DNA of 64,000 nt from Letharia columbiana (taxonomy: Eukaryota > Ascomycota > Lecanoromycetes > Lecanorales > Parmeliaceae): assembly GCF_014066305.1 (NCBI RefSeq), contig NW_023501167.1, positions 79,351 through 143,350 on the forward strand, written 5' to 3'. Both the position numbers and the translations under genes were made by a program. Under the pieces are notes generated by a model. It saw nothing but the letters and a program-made list of their open reading frames with translations, searched no databases and was not told the DNA's origin. Below, in pieces: positions 1 through 11,149 of this stretch. The stretch's first letter is position 1; each line of letters begins with the position of its first letter.

Positions 1-393
1 AATTAAATTTATAATTATTTTATTTAATTAGAGCTATCGAGTAAATTTAATAAGCGATCTTTAATAAGCGATCTTTAATAAGCGATATTTAAATGCCTTA
101 CCTTTTAATAATTATAAGACTAAATTTAATAATTCTATTTTTTTCTAAAAGCCTATATTACGTTCTATAATTTAAATAAAAAATCTTAAAAATTTAATAG
201 AAAATAAAAAAGTTATTCTAAAATTAAATAATATACACCTATTTTTTAATTGGGGCTGTCGAGCGAACTTTAATAAACGATATTTAAGCTCCTTGCTTTT
301 TAATAATTATAAGATTAAATTTTATAATTCTTTTAGTATTAGATAGCGCAAATAACGCTCTATAATTTAAAAAAAAATCTCAAAATTTTAATT

Positions 394-989
394 AGTATAT
401 ATAATAGAATAAGATAGAGCTAAGCTTAAAAACCTTAAATTTATATATGCAGCTAATTATAAATTCGAGTTCTCTACGCTTTTTAACTAGACTATCTAAG
501 TTATCGCGGGTAAATAAATTAGCGTTCGCAATTATTAAAAAATAATAGATATATATTATTAACACATAGAATAACTTTTTTATTTTCTATTAAATTTTTA
601 TTTTTTTTTTTAAATTATAGAACGAAATATGTGCTTTTAGATAAAAAAAAAATCTAAATTTAGTCTTATAATTATTAAAGCGCAAGGAATTCAAATATCG
701 CTTATCAAAGTTCGCTCGATAGTCGAATAGAAAAAATAGGTATATAATATTTGATTTTAGAATAACTTTTTGGTTTTCTATTAAAACTTTAGGATTTTTT
801 TTTTAAATTATAGGACGAAATATGGGCTTTTAGAGAATTTTTTTTCTTAAATTTAGTCTTATAATTATTAAAGCGCAAGGAATTTAAATATCGCTTACTA
901 AAGTTCGCTTATTAAAGATCGCTTACCTACTTACTCGATAGCTCTAATTAAAAAAAAAATTATAAATTTAATTTATAAACCTTTACTCG
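394..989 (+). mobile_element. R element, RIPed copy 1
   Basis: This 596-bp copy has the same ends as the better preserved copy at 30978-31557 (580 bp). It starts AGTATATATAATAGAATAAG and ends in a near-palindrome (ATAAATTTAATTTATA) followed by a CCTTTACTCG-type terminus. Inside are a unique 5' part and two U units. No coding potential is visible. Its class is unknown; a Helitron-like or SINE-like non-autonomous element is possible, but no target duplication could be fixed. Confidence 0.55.
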
Positions 990-1049
990 TAGAAAATAAA
1001 AAAATTATTTTATTTATAAATAATATATATCTAATTTTTTATATAAAGG

Positions 1050-1178
1050 TATAGGAGAGCTAGCGAGCTAACTTAGATAGTCTAATTAAAAAGCGTAGCA
1101 ATCTCGAATTTATAATTAATTATATATATAAATTCAAGATTATATAGCTTAGTTCTATCTTATTCTATTATATATACT
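1050..1178 (-). repeat. R element 5' end, inverted fragment
   Basis: The reverse complement of this stretch matches the first ~130 bp of the R element, ending at the TATATATACT terminus. It faces R copy 1, so the two form an inverted pair about 600 bp apart. The same end in the same orientation closes the islands at 7797 and 31940. Confidence 0.6.
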
Positions 1179-1735
1179 AATTGAAATTTTAAGATTTTTT
1201 TTTAATTTATAGAACGTAACTTGCGCTTTTAGATAAAAAAAGAATATTTAAATTTAGTCTTATAATTATTAAAGCGTAAGGAATTTAAATATCGCTTATC
1301 AAAGTTCGCTCGATAGCCTTTATTAAAAAAATAGATATACGTTATTTATAAAATAGAATAACTTTTTTATTTTCTATTAAAACTTTAAGATTTCTTTTTT
1401 AAACTATAAATCGTAGTTTACGCTTTTTAATAATCTAAAAACTATAAAATTTAATCTTATAATTATTAAAGAATAAGAATATTAGATATCGCTTATTAAA
1501 GTTCGCTTATTAAATTTATCAATAGCTCTAATTAAAAAATAGATATATATTATATAATTTCAGAATAACTTTTTTATTTTCTATTTAAATTTTAGATTTT
1601 TTTAATAAAATTATAGAACGTAAATTACGCTTTTAGATAAAAAAGAAATTATTAAATTTAATCTTATAAATATTTTAAAATAAAGAATTTAAATATCGCT
1701 TATTAAAGACTTATCTACTCTATTAAAAATACTCT

Positions 1736-2030
1736 TTAATATAAGCTTAGATAGTCGAGTAGTAATAATTTTAATAAAATTCGAAACTATTTCGCTTTAT
1801 TTTCGATTTAAATCTATTAATCTCTCTCGCTAAAAAATCGTAAAATTATAAAATTATAAAATTATAAAAATCGTAGAAATTAAAAAAATAATAAAAACTC
1901 TATAAATTGTAAAAATAAAAATAAAAGAAAATTATAAGTATAAATTATAATAAATATTAAAATTAACTTCTTATTAATGTAAATAAAATTAATTTAAAAT
2001 TAATTCATTTTTTAAAAACTTACGAGTAAA
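1736..2030. other. RIPed intergenic sequence, no gene
   Basis: About 295 bp of AT-rich sequence without a recognisable element. It includes a short run of four AAAATTAT-like repeats at about 1845-1875. Confidence 0.5.
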
Positions 2031-2169
2031 TATTAAAATATATTATCTAACTAAGTTAAAAGGTTTATTAAGGTAAGAAAGATTTATCGAGACTTAATAA
2101 TATATATATTTATAATACTCTCTATAGTTAAATCTAATTAATTAAATATTTTATTTATTACTTTTAATA
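2031..2169 (+). repeat. Family A 5' LTR, copy A0
   Basis: The LTR ends in CTTTTAATA, a RIPed TTTTAACA-type end. It is followed by AATTATAAATTTAAATTATA, which sits where the primer-binding site lies in the other copies. Confidence 0.7.
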
Positions 2170-3020
2170 AATTATAAATTTAAATTATAGAGTATTTATT
2201 TAATATATTATTTATAAGCTAGTTAATTTATTAATTAAGTACTTAAAAAATAGAAAAGAATTTTATTATTATATTATATTACTTAGCGATATTATTATAA
2301 TATTAAATATTTAATTAATTTACTTTAAAATAACTTAATAATACTCTTTAAACTTTATAAATCTTTAATTTTTAAATTATATTTATTATATAATAGCTAT
2401 AATTCTTATAAAAACCTCGCTATTATTATCTCTAATTATTATATTATAAAGTAGAGAGTTAAGATAAAGAGCTTAAATATTAAATCGACTAAAAAATTTA
2501 TTAAATTAATTAATTAGTTAAGCGCTTTAAATTATATTAATTTTATCTATAAAATATTAAATTTATAAATAGAAATAATATAGTTATAATAGAGATAGTA
2601 TATAAAAAAAGTATTTTAAATTTTTAATTAAAATATAGTTATATTAATTAGATAGATTATAATAAAATATTATTATATTTATATTAATACTATTAATTAC
2701 TTAGTTAATAAGTTATTAAAGTAATAATTAAATATCTAATTAATAAACAATATAATTACTACGTAAAATAAAGAATATAAAAAAAATTAGATTTTTTATT
2801 TAATATAGACTCTATATCTATCTAATTACCTTTAAATCTAATTATATTTTAAAAAAAAAATTATTTAATTATATTAATTAAGATAATATTATATACTCTA
2901 GATATAATTATATATTAATATCTTCTCTTAATTAAAATAATATTAAATATTTTAAATATAATTATTTATTAATATTTTTTATAATTTAAGATAAGTCTAA
3001 AAGCTATTATAAATTATATA

Positions 3021-3310
3021 TAGAGGTCTATATCGAAAGTTCTACACCCGCACTAGTGTAGCCTTAATTCTACTTTCGAAAAGCGGCCCTATAGAGGGGA
3101 AGCCTAGAAATATCTTCTTATAGCGTATAGATAGAACTTTAGGTACTTCTCTTAGCTTGATAGGGGTATTAAGCCTCGAAACCTAGCTAGAGCTAGATGC
3201 GATTTCGAAGAACTTTAGATGTATTGTCTAGGTAACCCTTTAGGTAAGACGTTATCCGAAGTCTGAGCGTAAGAGTCTTAGCGGGTATAGGACTTTCGTG
3301 CAGACCTCTA
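3021..3310. mobile_element. 290-bp MITE with TIRs and TA target duplication
   Basis: The element starts TAGAGGTCTATATCGAAAG and the reverse complement of its end is TAGAGGTCTGCACGAAAG, so the TIRs pair over about 18 bp with one gap. The uninterrupted site in copies A1 and A4 shows that a TA was duplicated (3019-3020 and 3311-3312). This suggests the Tc1/mariner/pogo superfamily. There is no open frame of note. An internal hairpin CTACAC...GTGTAG lies near 3042-3061. Unlike the host copia, it still contains many CA and TG dinucleotides. Confidence 0.85.
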
Positions 3311-3982
3311 TACGTTTATTATATTCTCAAATATCTTTTAAAAATAATTTTATATATTATATAATAAAGTATACGCGAATAAATATATTTTTAAATATAA
3401 TTTTTTTTAATATAATTAAGTATTAAATAAAGTTTAATATTAATTTAGAAAGTATTTAGAAAATTAAGAATATAATTATATATTTATCTATCTCTTTAAT
3501 AGCTCTATAACTCTCGATAATTTAATTTATAAATTATTTCTTAAATTAATTAATAGCGAGAATCTCTTTAATATTACTATTATATAGTCTATTAAATTTA
3601 ATTCTTTTATAAATTCTTAATTTCTTATATTTTAAATAATATATTAAGATTAAAGCTATATTAAAAAAAAAAATTAAATATAAAGTTTAATAAATTATCT
3701 CTTTATATTATTAAATTTAAAAAATCTAAAAATCTTTAAATATAATAATAAGATATATATTAATATCTTATAACGTAGCGTTTTATTAAATTCACTAAAA
3801 TTAAATAAAAAAACTATTTTATTATCTCTATTTTAATTAAGAATATACTCGAAGTTAAAGTTATAAGATTTATTAATAGTATTAAAAATAAGATTATTAA
3901 GTAAGAGCTAAGATATAAACTAGCTATTAATATTATCTAGAGTTATTTTAGTAATAATTTTATATTAAATCTAAAAAGTTAA

Positions 3983-4520
3983 ATTATCTTACGGAAGCTA
4001 CTATATATAAGAATTTACTATTAATAGAAAATAGATAAATTAATAGCGATAATAATACGATTTATATAATAATAATTATATATCGAATATATTTAGAATT
4101 TACGTTCTAGTTTAAGGTATATCGAATAGAGTTATATAAAACTTTCTATTTATAGAAGATTTAGTTAAATTTATTATTAATAAATAATTAACGAATAGTT
4201 AATAAAATATAAAAGAGATATCGATTTATTATTATTTTAATACTACGCTATAAAGTAATATATTAATATATTACTAGTAGAGAATTAATAAATAGCGATA
4301 ATATATAAAAAAAATCGATTTTTTTCTCTTTAAGTTCTATAGCCCTATAGAGCTAAATATCTTACTTATATATTAAATTACGAGAAAAATCGAAAAAATA
4401 AAAAATAAATTACGTGACGTTGATAAATAGGCTATTATAAGCGAAGCGAGATATCTAAACTAGTTTAAACCTTAATATATAATAAGGGAATTACGAAATA
4501 ATTATCTATTTATTTCAAAT
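3983..4520. other. RIPed sequence of unknown origin
   Basis: About 540 bp lie between the truncated copia A0 and the direct repeat at 4521. No terminal repeats or protein motifs are recognisable. A short better preserved patch surrounds 4410-4450. Confidence 0.4.
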
Positions 4521-4695
4521 AAGTAAAGGCCTATAAATTAAATTCATAAAGTTGGATTTTATATTTTTCTAAGTTAAATAGAGTTGAATTTTTCTAAGTT
4601 AAATGAAATTTTAGCCCTAGCCCTAAGTATAAATCGAACTCTAATCGCTTATTATACGTTTTTAATCTACTTTTATTATTATAAAATTAATAAAG
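4521..4695 (+). repeat. Left direct repeat of segment H
   Basis: It starts AAGTAAAGGCCTATAAATTA and matches 6071-6213 over its length. The segment GTTGGATTTTTCTAAGTTAAAT is duplicated inside it, which makes this copy longer. It contains TAGCCCTAGCCCTAAG. The first ~28 bp also match the reverse complement of the R element's terminus at 31530-31557. Confidence 0.75.
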
Positions 4696-6070
4696 AAGAT
4701 AAAAGCCTTAATTCTAAGTTAAATTAAACTTTATTTACTTTTTATATAATAAATAGCTTATTTCTATTACTATAAATTACTAATTAATTATATTCTTATT
4801 TAAAAAAGAAGTATCTACTTAATAATCTTATTTTTAATATATCTTATTAGTTAAGTAAATTATCTTTTTAATAAATTATTTAAAGTTATAATTAATAAGT
4901 CGATTTTATTAATAATTCGACTTAGAGCTATATATAATTAATTATAAATAAAGATCTTAGAGTATAAATATAAGCTAATCTATTATAATAATTAGCTTTA
5001 GACTTTATTAATCATTATATTAAAGATTAATTAAATTAAGAATTAAATATATCGAAAGAGAGTATATAGATTATTCGAATTAGGCGAAGTTAGAGAAATA
5101 CGTAATATATAATATTATTTATTATTATATTCGCTTTTAAGAATATAATAATTAAGTATTTTAGATCTAATATATTTAATTTATAGATATATCTTATTAT
5201 ATAGATTTATACATTATTTTAAATTCCTTAATAATATTATTATATAATTCTATTTTAATTTTAAATAATAAGATAAAAGCGAGATTAGTTTAAAGATATT
5301 TATTATTTTAGTAAATAGAAGAAAGCTATCTTTTTTATTAACGACTTAATCTCTATTATTATAAATAATCTTAATTTTAAAAAACTTATTAAGAACTTAA
5401 TTATTAAATTAAATAATATTTTTATTAAGAGTATAAAGAATTATCTTAAATATATAGAAATTAGCTATTTAATATAGATTAAGATTATTATAAATAGTAT
5501 TAATTAGCTAAATAATAAAGTTATCTAATAATTACTTAATAGATTAATTAATAATTTCTTATTCTTTAAAACTTATTAAGATATTATTATTTATATTTAA
5601 TAATTTTTAAATAAATTTCTTTATATTAATCTAATCTTAATTAATTAGATTAAAATTTCGAAATCTTATATTTTCTATTAATCTAAGAATTTAAATATAA
5701 TTTTAAAGATAAAATATGTTTTTAATATAGCTCGAGCGATGCGATTTAATTTAATATTTTTAATAATTAAAAGAAGTTAATAATAGTTATTATAGAAGTA
5801 TATAACTATACTATTAAAAGAAGTAAGATTTTTTTAAATATCTTAAAATATATAATTAATAGTTTTAATATTATAGCGGTTTTATATAAAGATCTTATTT
5901 TAAAAAATAAACTCGATTATCTTTAATAATTAAGCTAAATTAAATTTTATTAATATATTATAATTAGACTAAGTAATAATATTAAGAGAAATTTTAAAGC
6001 GAGAATAAGTAATAGTATTATTTTAAAGGAGAATAAAAGTAATATTAGATAAAGCTATAGTAATAGCTAC
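4696..6070. other. RIPed interior of segment H
   Basis: This is 1.4 kb of strongly RIPed sequence between two direct repeats. A plus-strand frame near 4800-5350 stays open when TAA/TAG are read as Gln, but I recognise no family. It could be the interior of a large non-autonomous LTR element, or simply a segment between two copies of a dispersed repeat. Confidence 0.4.
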
Positions 6071-6213
6071 AAGTAAAGGCCCATGAATTAAATTTATGGA
6101 GTTGGATTTTTCTAAGTTAAATCGAATTTTAGCCCTAGCCCTAAGTATAAATCGAACTCTAATCGCTTGCTGTGCGTTTTTGACCTACTTCCACCACTAC
6201 AAAATTGATTTAA
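6071..6213 (+). repeat. Right direct repeat of segment H
   Basis: This copy keeps CA and TG dinucleotides (AAGTAAAGGCCCATGAATTA, then GCTGTGCG) where the left copy at 4521 has TA. The left copy is therefore the RIPed one. It carries the degenerate telomere-like string GCCCTAGCCCTAAG at about 6132-6145. Confidence 0.75.
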
Positions 6214-7797
6214 TCTATGTAGTATACAGGCACATATGTGCGGAGAGAGGCGCGCTAAGGCCTAATTAGGAAGGTGTAATAACTGCCTATAAAAAACAGA
6301 GAAAGGCCATGTCCTTATGGCAAGAAGTATCGAAATACCGGAAAGAAATGGAGACAACGTGCTAATTAGTGGTGTGAATCCCACAATATCTTCTGTCGTA
6401 GTGAAATTTTTCGAATAATGAAATAGCTGTAGATATCGGACGGTTTTAATTCGTCCAAATATGTATCGTTCCGGAGTGATGATTTGATGTGGAACCGTGG
6501 AGAGCATATGACGTGGGATCTTGGAGAGCTGAGCCGTGTTCTTGACGATGGTGGTCTTGTTGCCGCTTGGTTTCTCCGCAGTGTTCTCCGCATTTGCCTG
6601 TTGTAGTTCTTCCTCCTACTTCTTAATGTAGTGGGGATGATAGGCTAAGTTGCAGTGGTGTTCTCCGCTTGCTGAGTGATGATTTGATGTGGAACCGTGG
6701 AGAGCATATGACGTGGGATCTTGGAGAGCTGAGCCGTGTTCTTGACGATGGTGGCCTTGTTGCCGCTTGGTTTCTCCGCAGTGTTCTCCGCATTTGCCTG
6801 TTGTAGTTCCTCCTCTTACTCCTTAATGTAGTGGGGATGATAGGCCAAGTTGTAGTGGTGTTCTCCGCTTGCTGAGTGATGATTTGATGTGGAACCGTGG
6901 AGAGTATATGACGTATGACGTGGGATCTCGGAGAGCTGAGCCGTGTTCTTGACGATGGTGGCCTTGTTGCCGCTTGGTTTCTCCGCAGTGTTCTCCGTAG
7001 TGTTCTCCGCAGTGTTCTCCGCATTTGCCTGTTGTAGTTCCTCCTCTTGCTTCTTCTCTTGTAGAGTATTAGACTAAGTGGTTAGCTGAATGGCTGACTG
7101 AGTGGATTACTGAGCTGATAGGGTAGGTAGTGTTGACTGAGCGGCTGGTCGAGTAGTATGTAGGGGAGGACGATGGCTGTGAATCCGTTCGGGCTCTTTT
7201 TAAGGGTCTTTTAACGCGTTTATGAGCAGTAGTAGGTAGCTGTTGGGCTCGCTTGCGGCCTCGATTGCCAGCAGTAGCGGATTCGCGTTAGTAGGGGCTC
7301 TAAGAGGCGGGCAAAAGGGGTGTACGTGCCTGAAGCGTTTAGTAACGTTTCCGCGAGGGGTACCGAGGACGATTGTGTTTATATTGGTGGAATTGATAGA
7401 ATTGGTAGAGTGGTGGAAGAATAATGGTTACACAAACAAACAGGTGGAAGGATTATTATCCGATCCCGGACGCGTCTGGTGTGACTACCATATTTGAATG
7501 TTCATTTCATCCACCAATAGTAGGCCAAACTTCATTATTTTTACAGCGTTAGAAAGCGCAAAGCGAGCTCTACAATTTGAGGAATTATGAAGTAACTGTA
7601 TGTATCGCAAGCTGAGTACTTCAAAGTGTAAAACTTCTATATACAAATTTTTGATGAGGGAGGCGCGGGAGGGCTACCGGGCTAACTCAGCCGGTCTAAC
7701 TAAAGAGCGTAGTGACCCTGAATTGATGATTGGCTGCACATACAAATTCAAGGTTTCCAAGCTCAGCCCTACCTTATTCTATTATATATACTAATTT
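6214..7797. other. Island spared from RIP (N1), no confident gene
   Basis: Normal base composition returns here, with plentiful CA and TG, in contrast to both flanks. The island holds tandem 200-bp units (6474-7050) and ends with the R-element terminus at 7797. Open frames exist (minus 6623-7024, minus 6262-6507, plus 7600-7794), but the first two cross the tandem units and none resembles a known protein. A minus-strand frame near 7180-7250 encodes a basic RGRKR-type stretch; I do not assign a gene. The 7200-7797 part has a RIPed relative at 30735-31940. Confidence 0.6.
6474..7050. repeat. Three tandem 200-bp units
   Basis: The landmark GATTTGATGTGGAACCGTGG recurs at 6481, 6681 and 6881, exactly 200 bp apart. 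Unit 3 has a 7-bp gain (GACGTAT duplicated) and extra 12-bp repeats of GTGTTCTCCGCA before it breaks off. Because 200 is not a multiple of 3, units 1 and 2 read in different frames, which argues against a protein-repeat gene. Confidence 0.9.
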
Positions 7798-9494
7798 TAG
7801 AATTATATTATACTCTTTATAATACGATATTTTAAAATATAATTTTATCGATATCTTTATAGTTATTAAAAAAGAAGAGTTAATTATTAAAATAAGAGAT
7901 TATATTTTAAATAGCGTTAGTTATAATAATTTAATTATTATTAAAACTCGCTTATATTTAATTTTAAATATTAATTTAATAGCTATATACTTCGCGTAGA
8001 AGTCAATTTCGATTATTAATATAATTTTATTTATAATTTTATTAGATTATAAATAGATTAAAGTTAATAGTAAGATTAATATTCTTTATAAAGCTAATAT
8101 TATTTTTCTTTAAATAAATTTAAATTAAATAAAGATAGAAGTCTTCGACGATAGTTTATTTATATTATATATTATTTAATAAAGAGAGAATATAATATTA
8201 AGTTTAAAGAATATAAATATAGTTATTAGATAATTTAAATAAAGAATAATATATATTAATTAAGAAATATATATAAAGTACGAGAGAAGAATTAAATTAT
8301 TTATAAATAAAAAAATAAAAAATATATCTAGCGCGAAAAGTTTTAGTAATGAAAGAAATTATATTAAAAAAAGTCGCGATATTTTAAAATTATTATTAAT
8401 ATAATAATCTTTTTATTCTATAGTTTAAAGTATTTTAATTTATTAAAGAAATTATTAAGAAAAAATATATTTAACGCGAAAAGTTTTAATATATAAAAAA
8501 AGAAATATTATATTAAAAAAAGTTATAATATTTTAATATTATCGTTAGCGCGATAAGCTAATTATATTATATTTAAAGTATTTCTACTTAATAAAGAAGA
8601 AATTATCTATATATCTTAATTTATAATTATTTTATAAATTTAGAAGATTATCGAGCTTATATTATAGTAGAATTATTATAAAGAGATCTTATAAGTAATA
8701 TTCTCTTTATTAAATCGCTACTTTATTTAATACTTAATTTTATTTAGCGTTATTATAAAATAAATCTCTTACTATATAGATATTATAATAGAAAAAAAGA
8801 ATATTACTATTTATTATATATAAGTCTTTAAAGAATATAGAATTTAATATATTTAGAAGAAGGTATCGTAGATAGAAGAGCTTTTTAATATTTAAATTAA
8901 TATAATATATTTTTATAATAATATTTCTATATCTCTAACGTAAACTTTATTTAAATATATCTTACTTATTTTTTTTCTAGATATATTATATCGATAGATT
9001 AATATAGAAGAAATCTTTTATTTATTTTCGCTATTAATATCGTTAATTTAGCTAAAAGAAGACTATTAGCTTAATCTAGCGTTTATATTTTATATCGACT
9101 ATATAAGATAAATTATTATTATTATTAAATATTACGTCTTATTAATTTAAAAGATAGATAAATAATTATTTAATAGAAGGATTATAATTATATAATTTAA
9201 AGTTAAAAATCCTTTAATAGACTTTTATAAAGCTTACTTACTATACGTCTTAATACTTTTAAATTTTATTTATCTAATTTAATTCTATATCGTTTTAATC
9301 TATATCGCTTTTATACTCTATTTAAAAATTAGCTTAATCGCTATACTTATAAATATATTTAAAAATATATTTATAAACTTTAATATTAATATAAGTTTTT
9401 ATATTAATATAAGCGTTATACTTAGTCGATAAATAGAGACTATAAAGTATTATCTAGTAATTCTACTTAGATTTATTATTTAATATCTTAATAG
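7798..9494. other. RIPed sequence of unknown origin with a 140-bp tandem duplication
   Basis: This is 1.7 kb of strongly RIPed DNA without a recognisable element. A ~140-bp unit is tandemly duplicated at about 8318-8455 and 8456-8600; landmarks are GCGCGAAAAGTTTTA and AACGCGAAAAGTTTTA followed by TTATATTAAAAAAAGT. A plus-strand frame near 8820-9180 stays open with TAA/TAG read as Gln, but I cannot assign it. Confidence 0.45.
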
Positions 9495-9627
9495 TGTCGA
9501 AATGTCATTACCTAACTGAATTGGAAGGTTAGTCGAGGCGAGAAAGATTTGCCGAGGCTTAGCGACACTATATAATACTCTATAGTTAGATCTAATTAAT
9601 TAAGTATTTTATCTATTACTTTTAATA
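9495..9627 (+). repeat. Family A 5' LTR, copy A1
   Basis: This 133-bp LTR starts TGTCGAAATGTC, is GC-normal in its first 75 bp, and ends TTTTAATA (RIPed TTTTAACA). GATTATAAATTTAAA follows directly and probably represents the primer-binding site. The matching site of family B is GATTATAAACTCGAG, which could derive from a GGTTATCAGAGC-type sequence complementary to initiator tRNA; that origin is inference. Confidence 0.85.
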
Positions 9628-9699
9628 GATTATAAATTTAAATTATAAGATATTTATTTAATATATTATTTATAAGCTAGCTAGCTTATTAATTAAGTA

Positions 9700-10100
9700 C
9701 TTAAAAAATAAGAAAAAGCTTTATTATAATATTATATCGCTTAGCGATATTATTATAATATTAAATATTTAATTAATTTACTTTAAGATAACTTAATAGT
9801 ACTTTCTAAGCTTTATAAATCTTTAAATTATAAATTATACTTATTATATAATAGTTATAACTCTTATAAAAACCTCGCTATTACTATCTTTAATTATTAT
9901 ATTAAAAAATAAAGAATTAGAATAAAGAGCTTAAATATTAAATTAATTAAAAATTTTATTAAATTAATTAATTAATTAAGCGCTTTAAATAATATTAATT
10001 TTATCTATAAAACGCTAAATCTATAAATAGAAATAATATAATTATAAAAGGGGAAGTATATAAAGAAATATTTTTATTTTTTAATTAAAATATAGCTATA
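9700..10100 (+). pseudogene. Upstream ORF remnant in the 5' module of copia A1
   Basis: Between the LTR and the gag frame, family A has about 1.5 kb that copia elements usually lack. In copies A1 and A4 (A4 at about 59210-59530) one plus-strand frame reads through here if TAA/TAG are taken as Gln. It gives a hydrophilic, Leu/Lys/Glu-rich, possibly coiled-coil peptide including LSALNDINFAYKILNL in A4. I do not recognise the product; it may be an extended gag N-terminus or an extra small ORF. RIP has destroyed it in all copies. Confidence 0.4.
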
Positions 10101-11149
10101 TTAGTTAGATAGATTATAATAAAATATTATTATATTAATACTATTAATCGCTTAATTAATAGATTATTAAATTAATAATTAAATATTTAATTAATAAAGA
10201 ATATAATTATCGCGTAAGATAAAGAATATAAAGAGTTTTTAGATTTTTTATTTAATATAGACTTTATATCTATTTAATTATCTTTAAATTTAATTATATC
10301 TTAAAAAAATTCTTTATTTAATTATATTAATTAAGATAATATTATATACTCTAAATATAATTATATATTAATATCTTCTTTTAATTAAGATAATATTAAA
10401 TACTTTAAATATAATTATTTATTAATATCTTTTATAGTTTAAGATAAATTTAAAAGCTACTATAGATTATATATATCTATTATATCTTTAAATATTTTTT
10501 AAAAATAATTTTATATATTATATAATAAAGTATATATAAATAAATATATCTTTAAGTATAATTTTTCTTAATATAATTAAATATTAAATAAAGTTTAATA
10601 TTAATTTAAAAAGTATTTAGAAAATTAAGAATATAATTATATATCTATTTATCTCTTTAATAACTTTATAATTTTTAATAATTTAATTTATAAGTTATTT
10701 CTTAAATTAATTAATAGTAAGAATCTCTTTAATATTATTATATAGCTTATTAAATTTAATTCTCTTATAAACTCTTAATTTCTTTATATTTTAAATAATA
10801 TATTAAAGTTAAAATTATATTAAAAGAAATTAATTTAAATATAAAGTTTAATAAATTATCTCTTTATATTATTAAGTTTAAAGAATCTAAAGATCTTTAA
10901 ATATAATAGCGAGATATATATTAATATCTTATAATATAATATTTTATTAAATTTATTAGAATTAAATAAAAAGATTATTTTATTATTTTTATTTTAATTA
11001 AAAATATACGCTTAACGCTAAAATTATAAGATTTATTAATATTATTAAAAATAAAATTATTAAATAAAAGCTAAGATATAAATTAGCTATTAATATTATT
11101 TAGAGTTATCTTAATAATAATTTATTATTAAATCTAGAAAGTTAAATTA

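Larger units (their letters stand above)
1..1735. repeat. Cluster of R/U modular repeats in both orientations
   Basis: This stretch holds seven or eight copies of a roughly 190-bp unit (U) in both orientations and no gene. Recognisable parts of U are a GCGATATTT-AATTCCTTGCGCTTT block, a TATAGAACGTAA-like block, and a TTCTATTAAAA block ahead of an A/T run. Three 14-bp direct repeats of TTTAATAAGCGATC lie at 46-87. The same units are better preserved near 31090-31555, where they still carry CA and TG, so this cluster is the RIPed version of that sequence. It could be a satellite or the remains of several non-autonomous elements. Confidence 0.7.
2031..3982 (+). mobile_element. Ty1/copia family A, copy A0 (5' part only)
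   Basis: The copy opens with a 139-bp LTR at 2031-2169, homologous to the LTRs at 9495 and 58978. It then follows the 5' internal module of family A as far as the point equivalent to 11150 in copy A1, where homology stops abruptly. The gag zinc knuckle, integrase and reverse transcriptase are therefore missing. A MITE at 3021-3310 interrupts it. RIP is heavy; the LTR start TGTCG has become TATTA. Confidence 0.75.

Noticed and set aside
4614..4626. Telomere
   Set aside because: Only two or three degenerate CCCTAR units, internal and within a dispersed repeat; no telomeric array is present.
6623..7024. 133-codon minus-strand open frame in the N1 island
   Set aside because: It spans the 200-bp tandem units, is Arg-rich and low in complexity, and the frame is not kept between units 1 and 2. 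There is no family resemblance, so it is left as a chance frame.
7243..7497. 84-codon plus-strand open frame with a protein-like WWKNNGYTNKQVEGLL stretch
   Set aside because: It has no ATG at the start (TTG), overlaps a repeat with a RIPed relative at 30735, and resembles no family I know.
7600..7794. 64-codon plus-strand frame
   Set aside because: It coincides with the conserved end of the N/R repeat and reads into its terminus; it is explained by the repeat.
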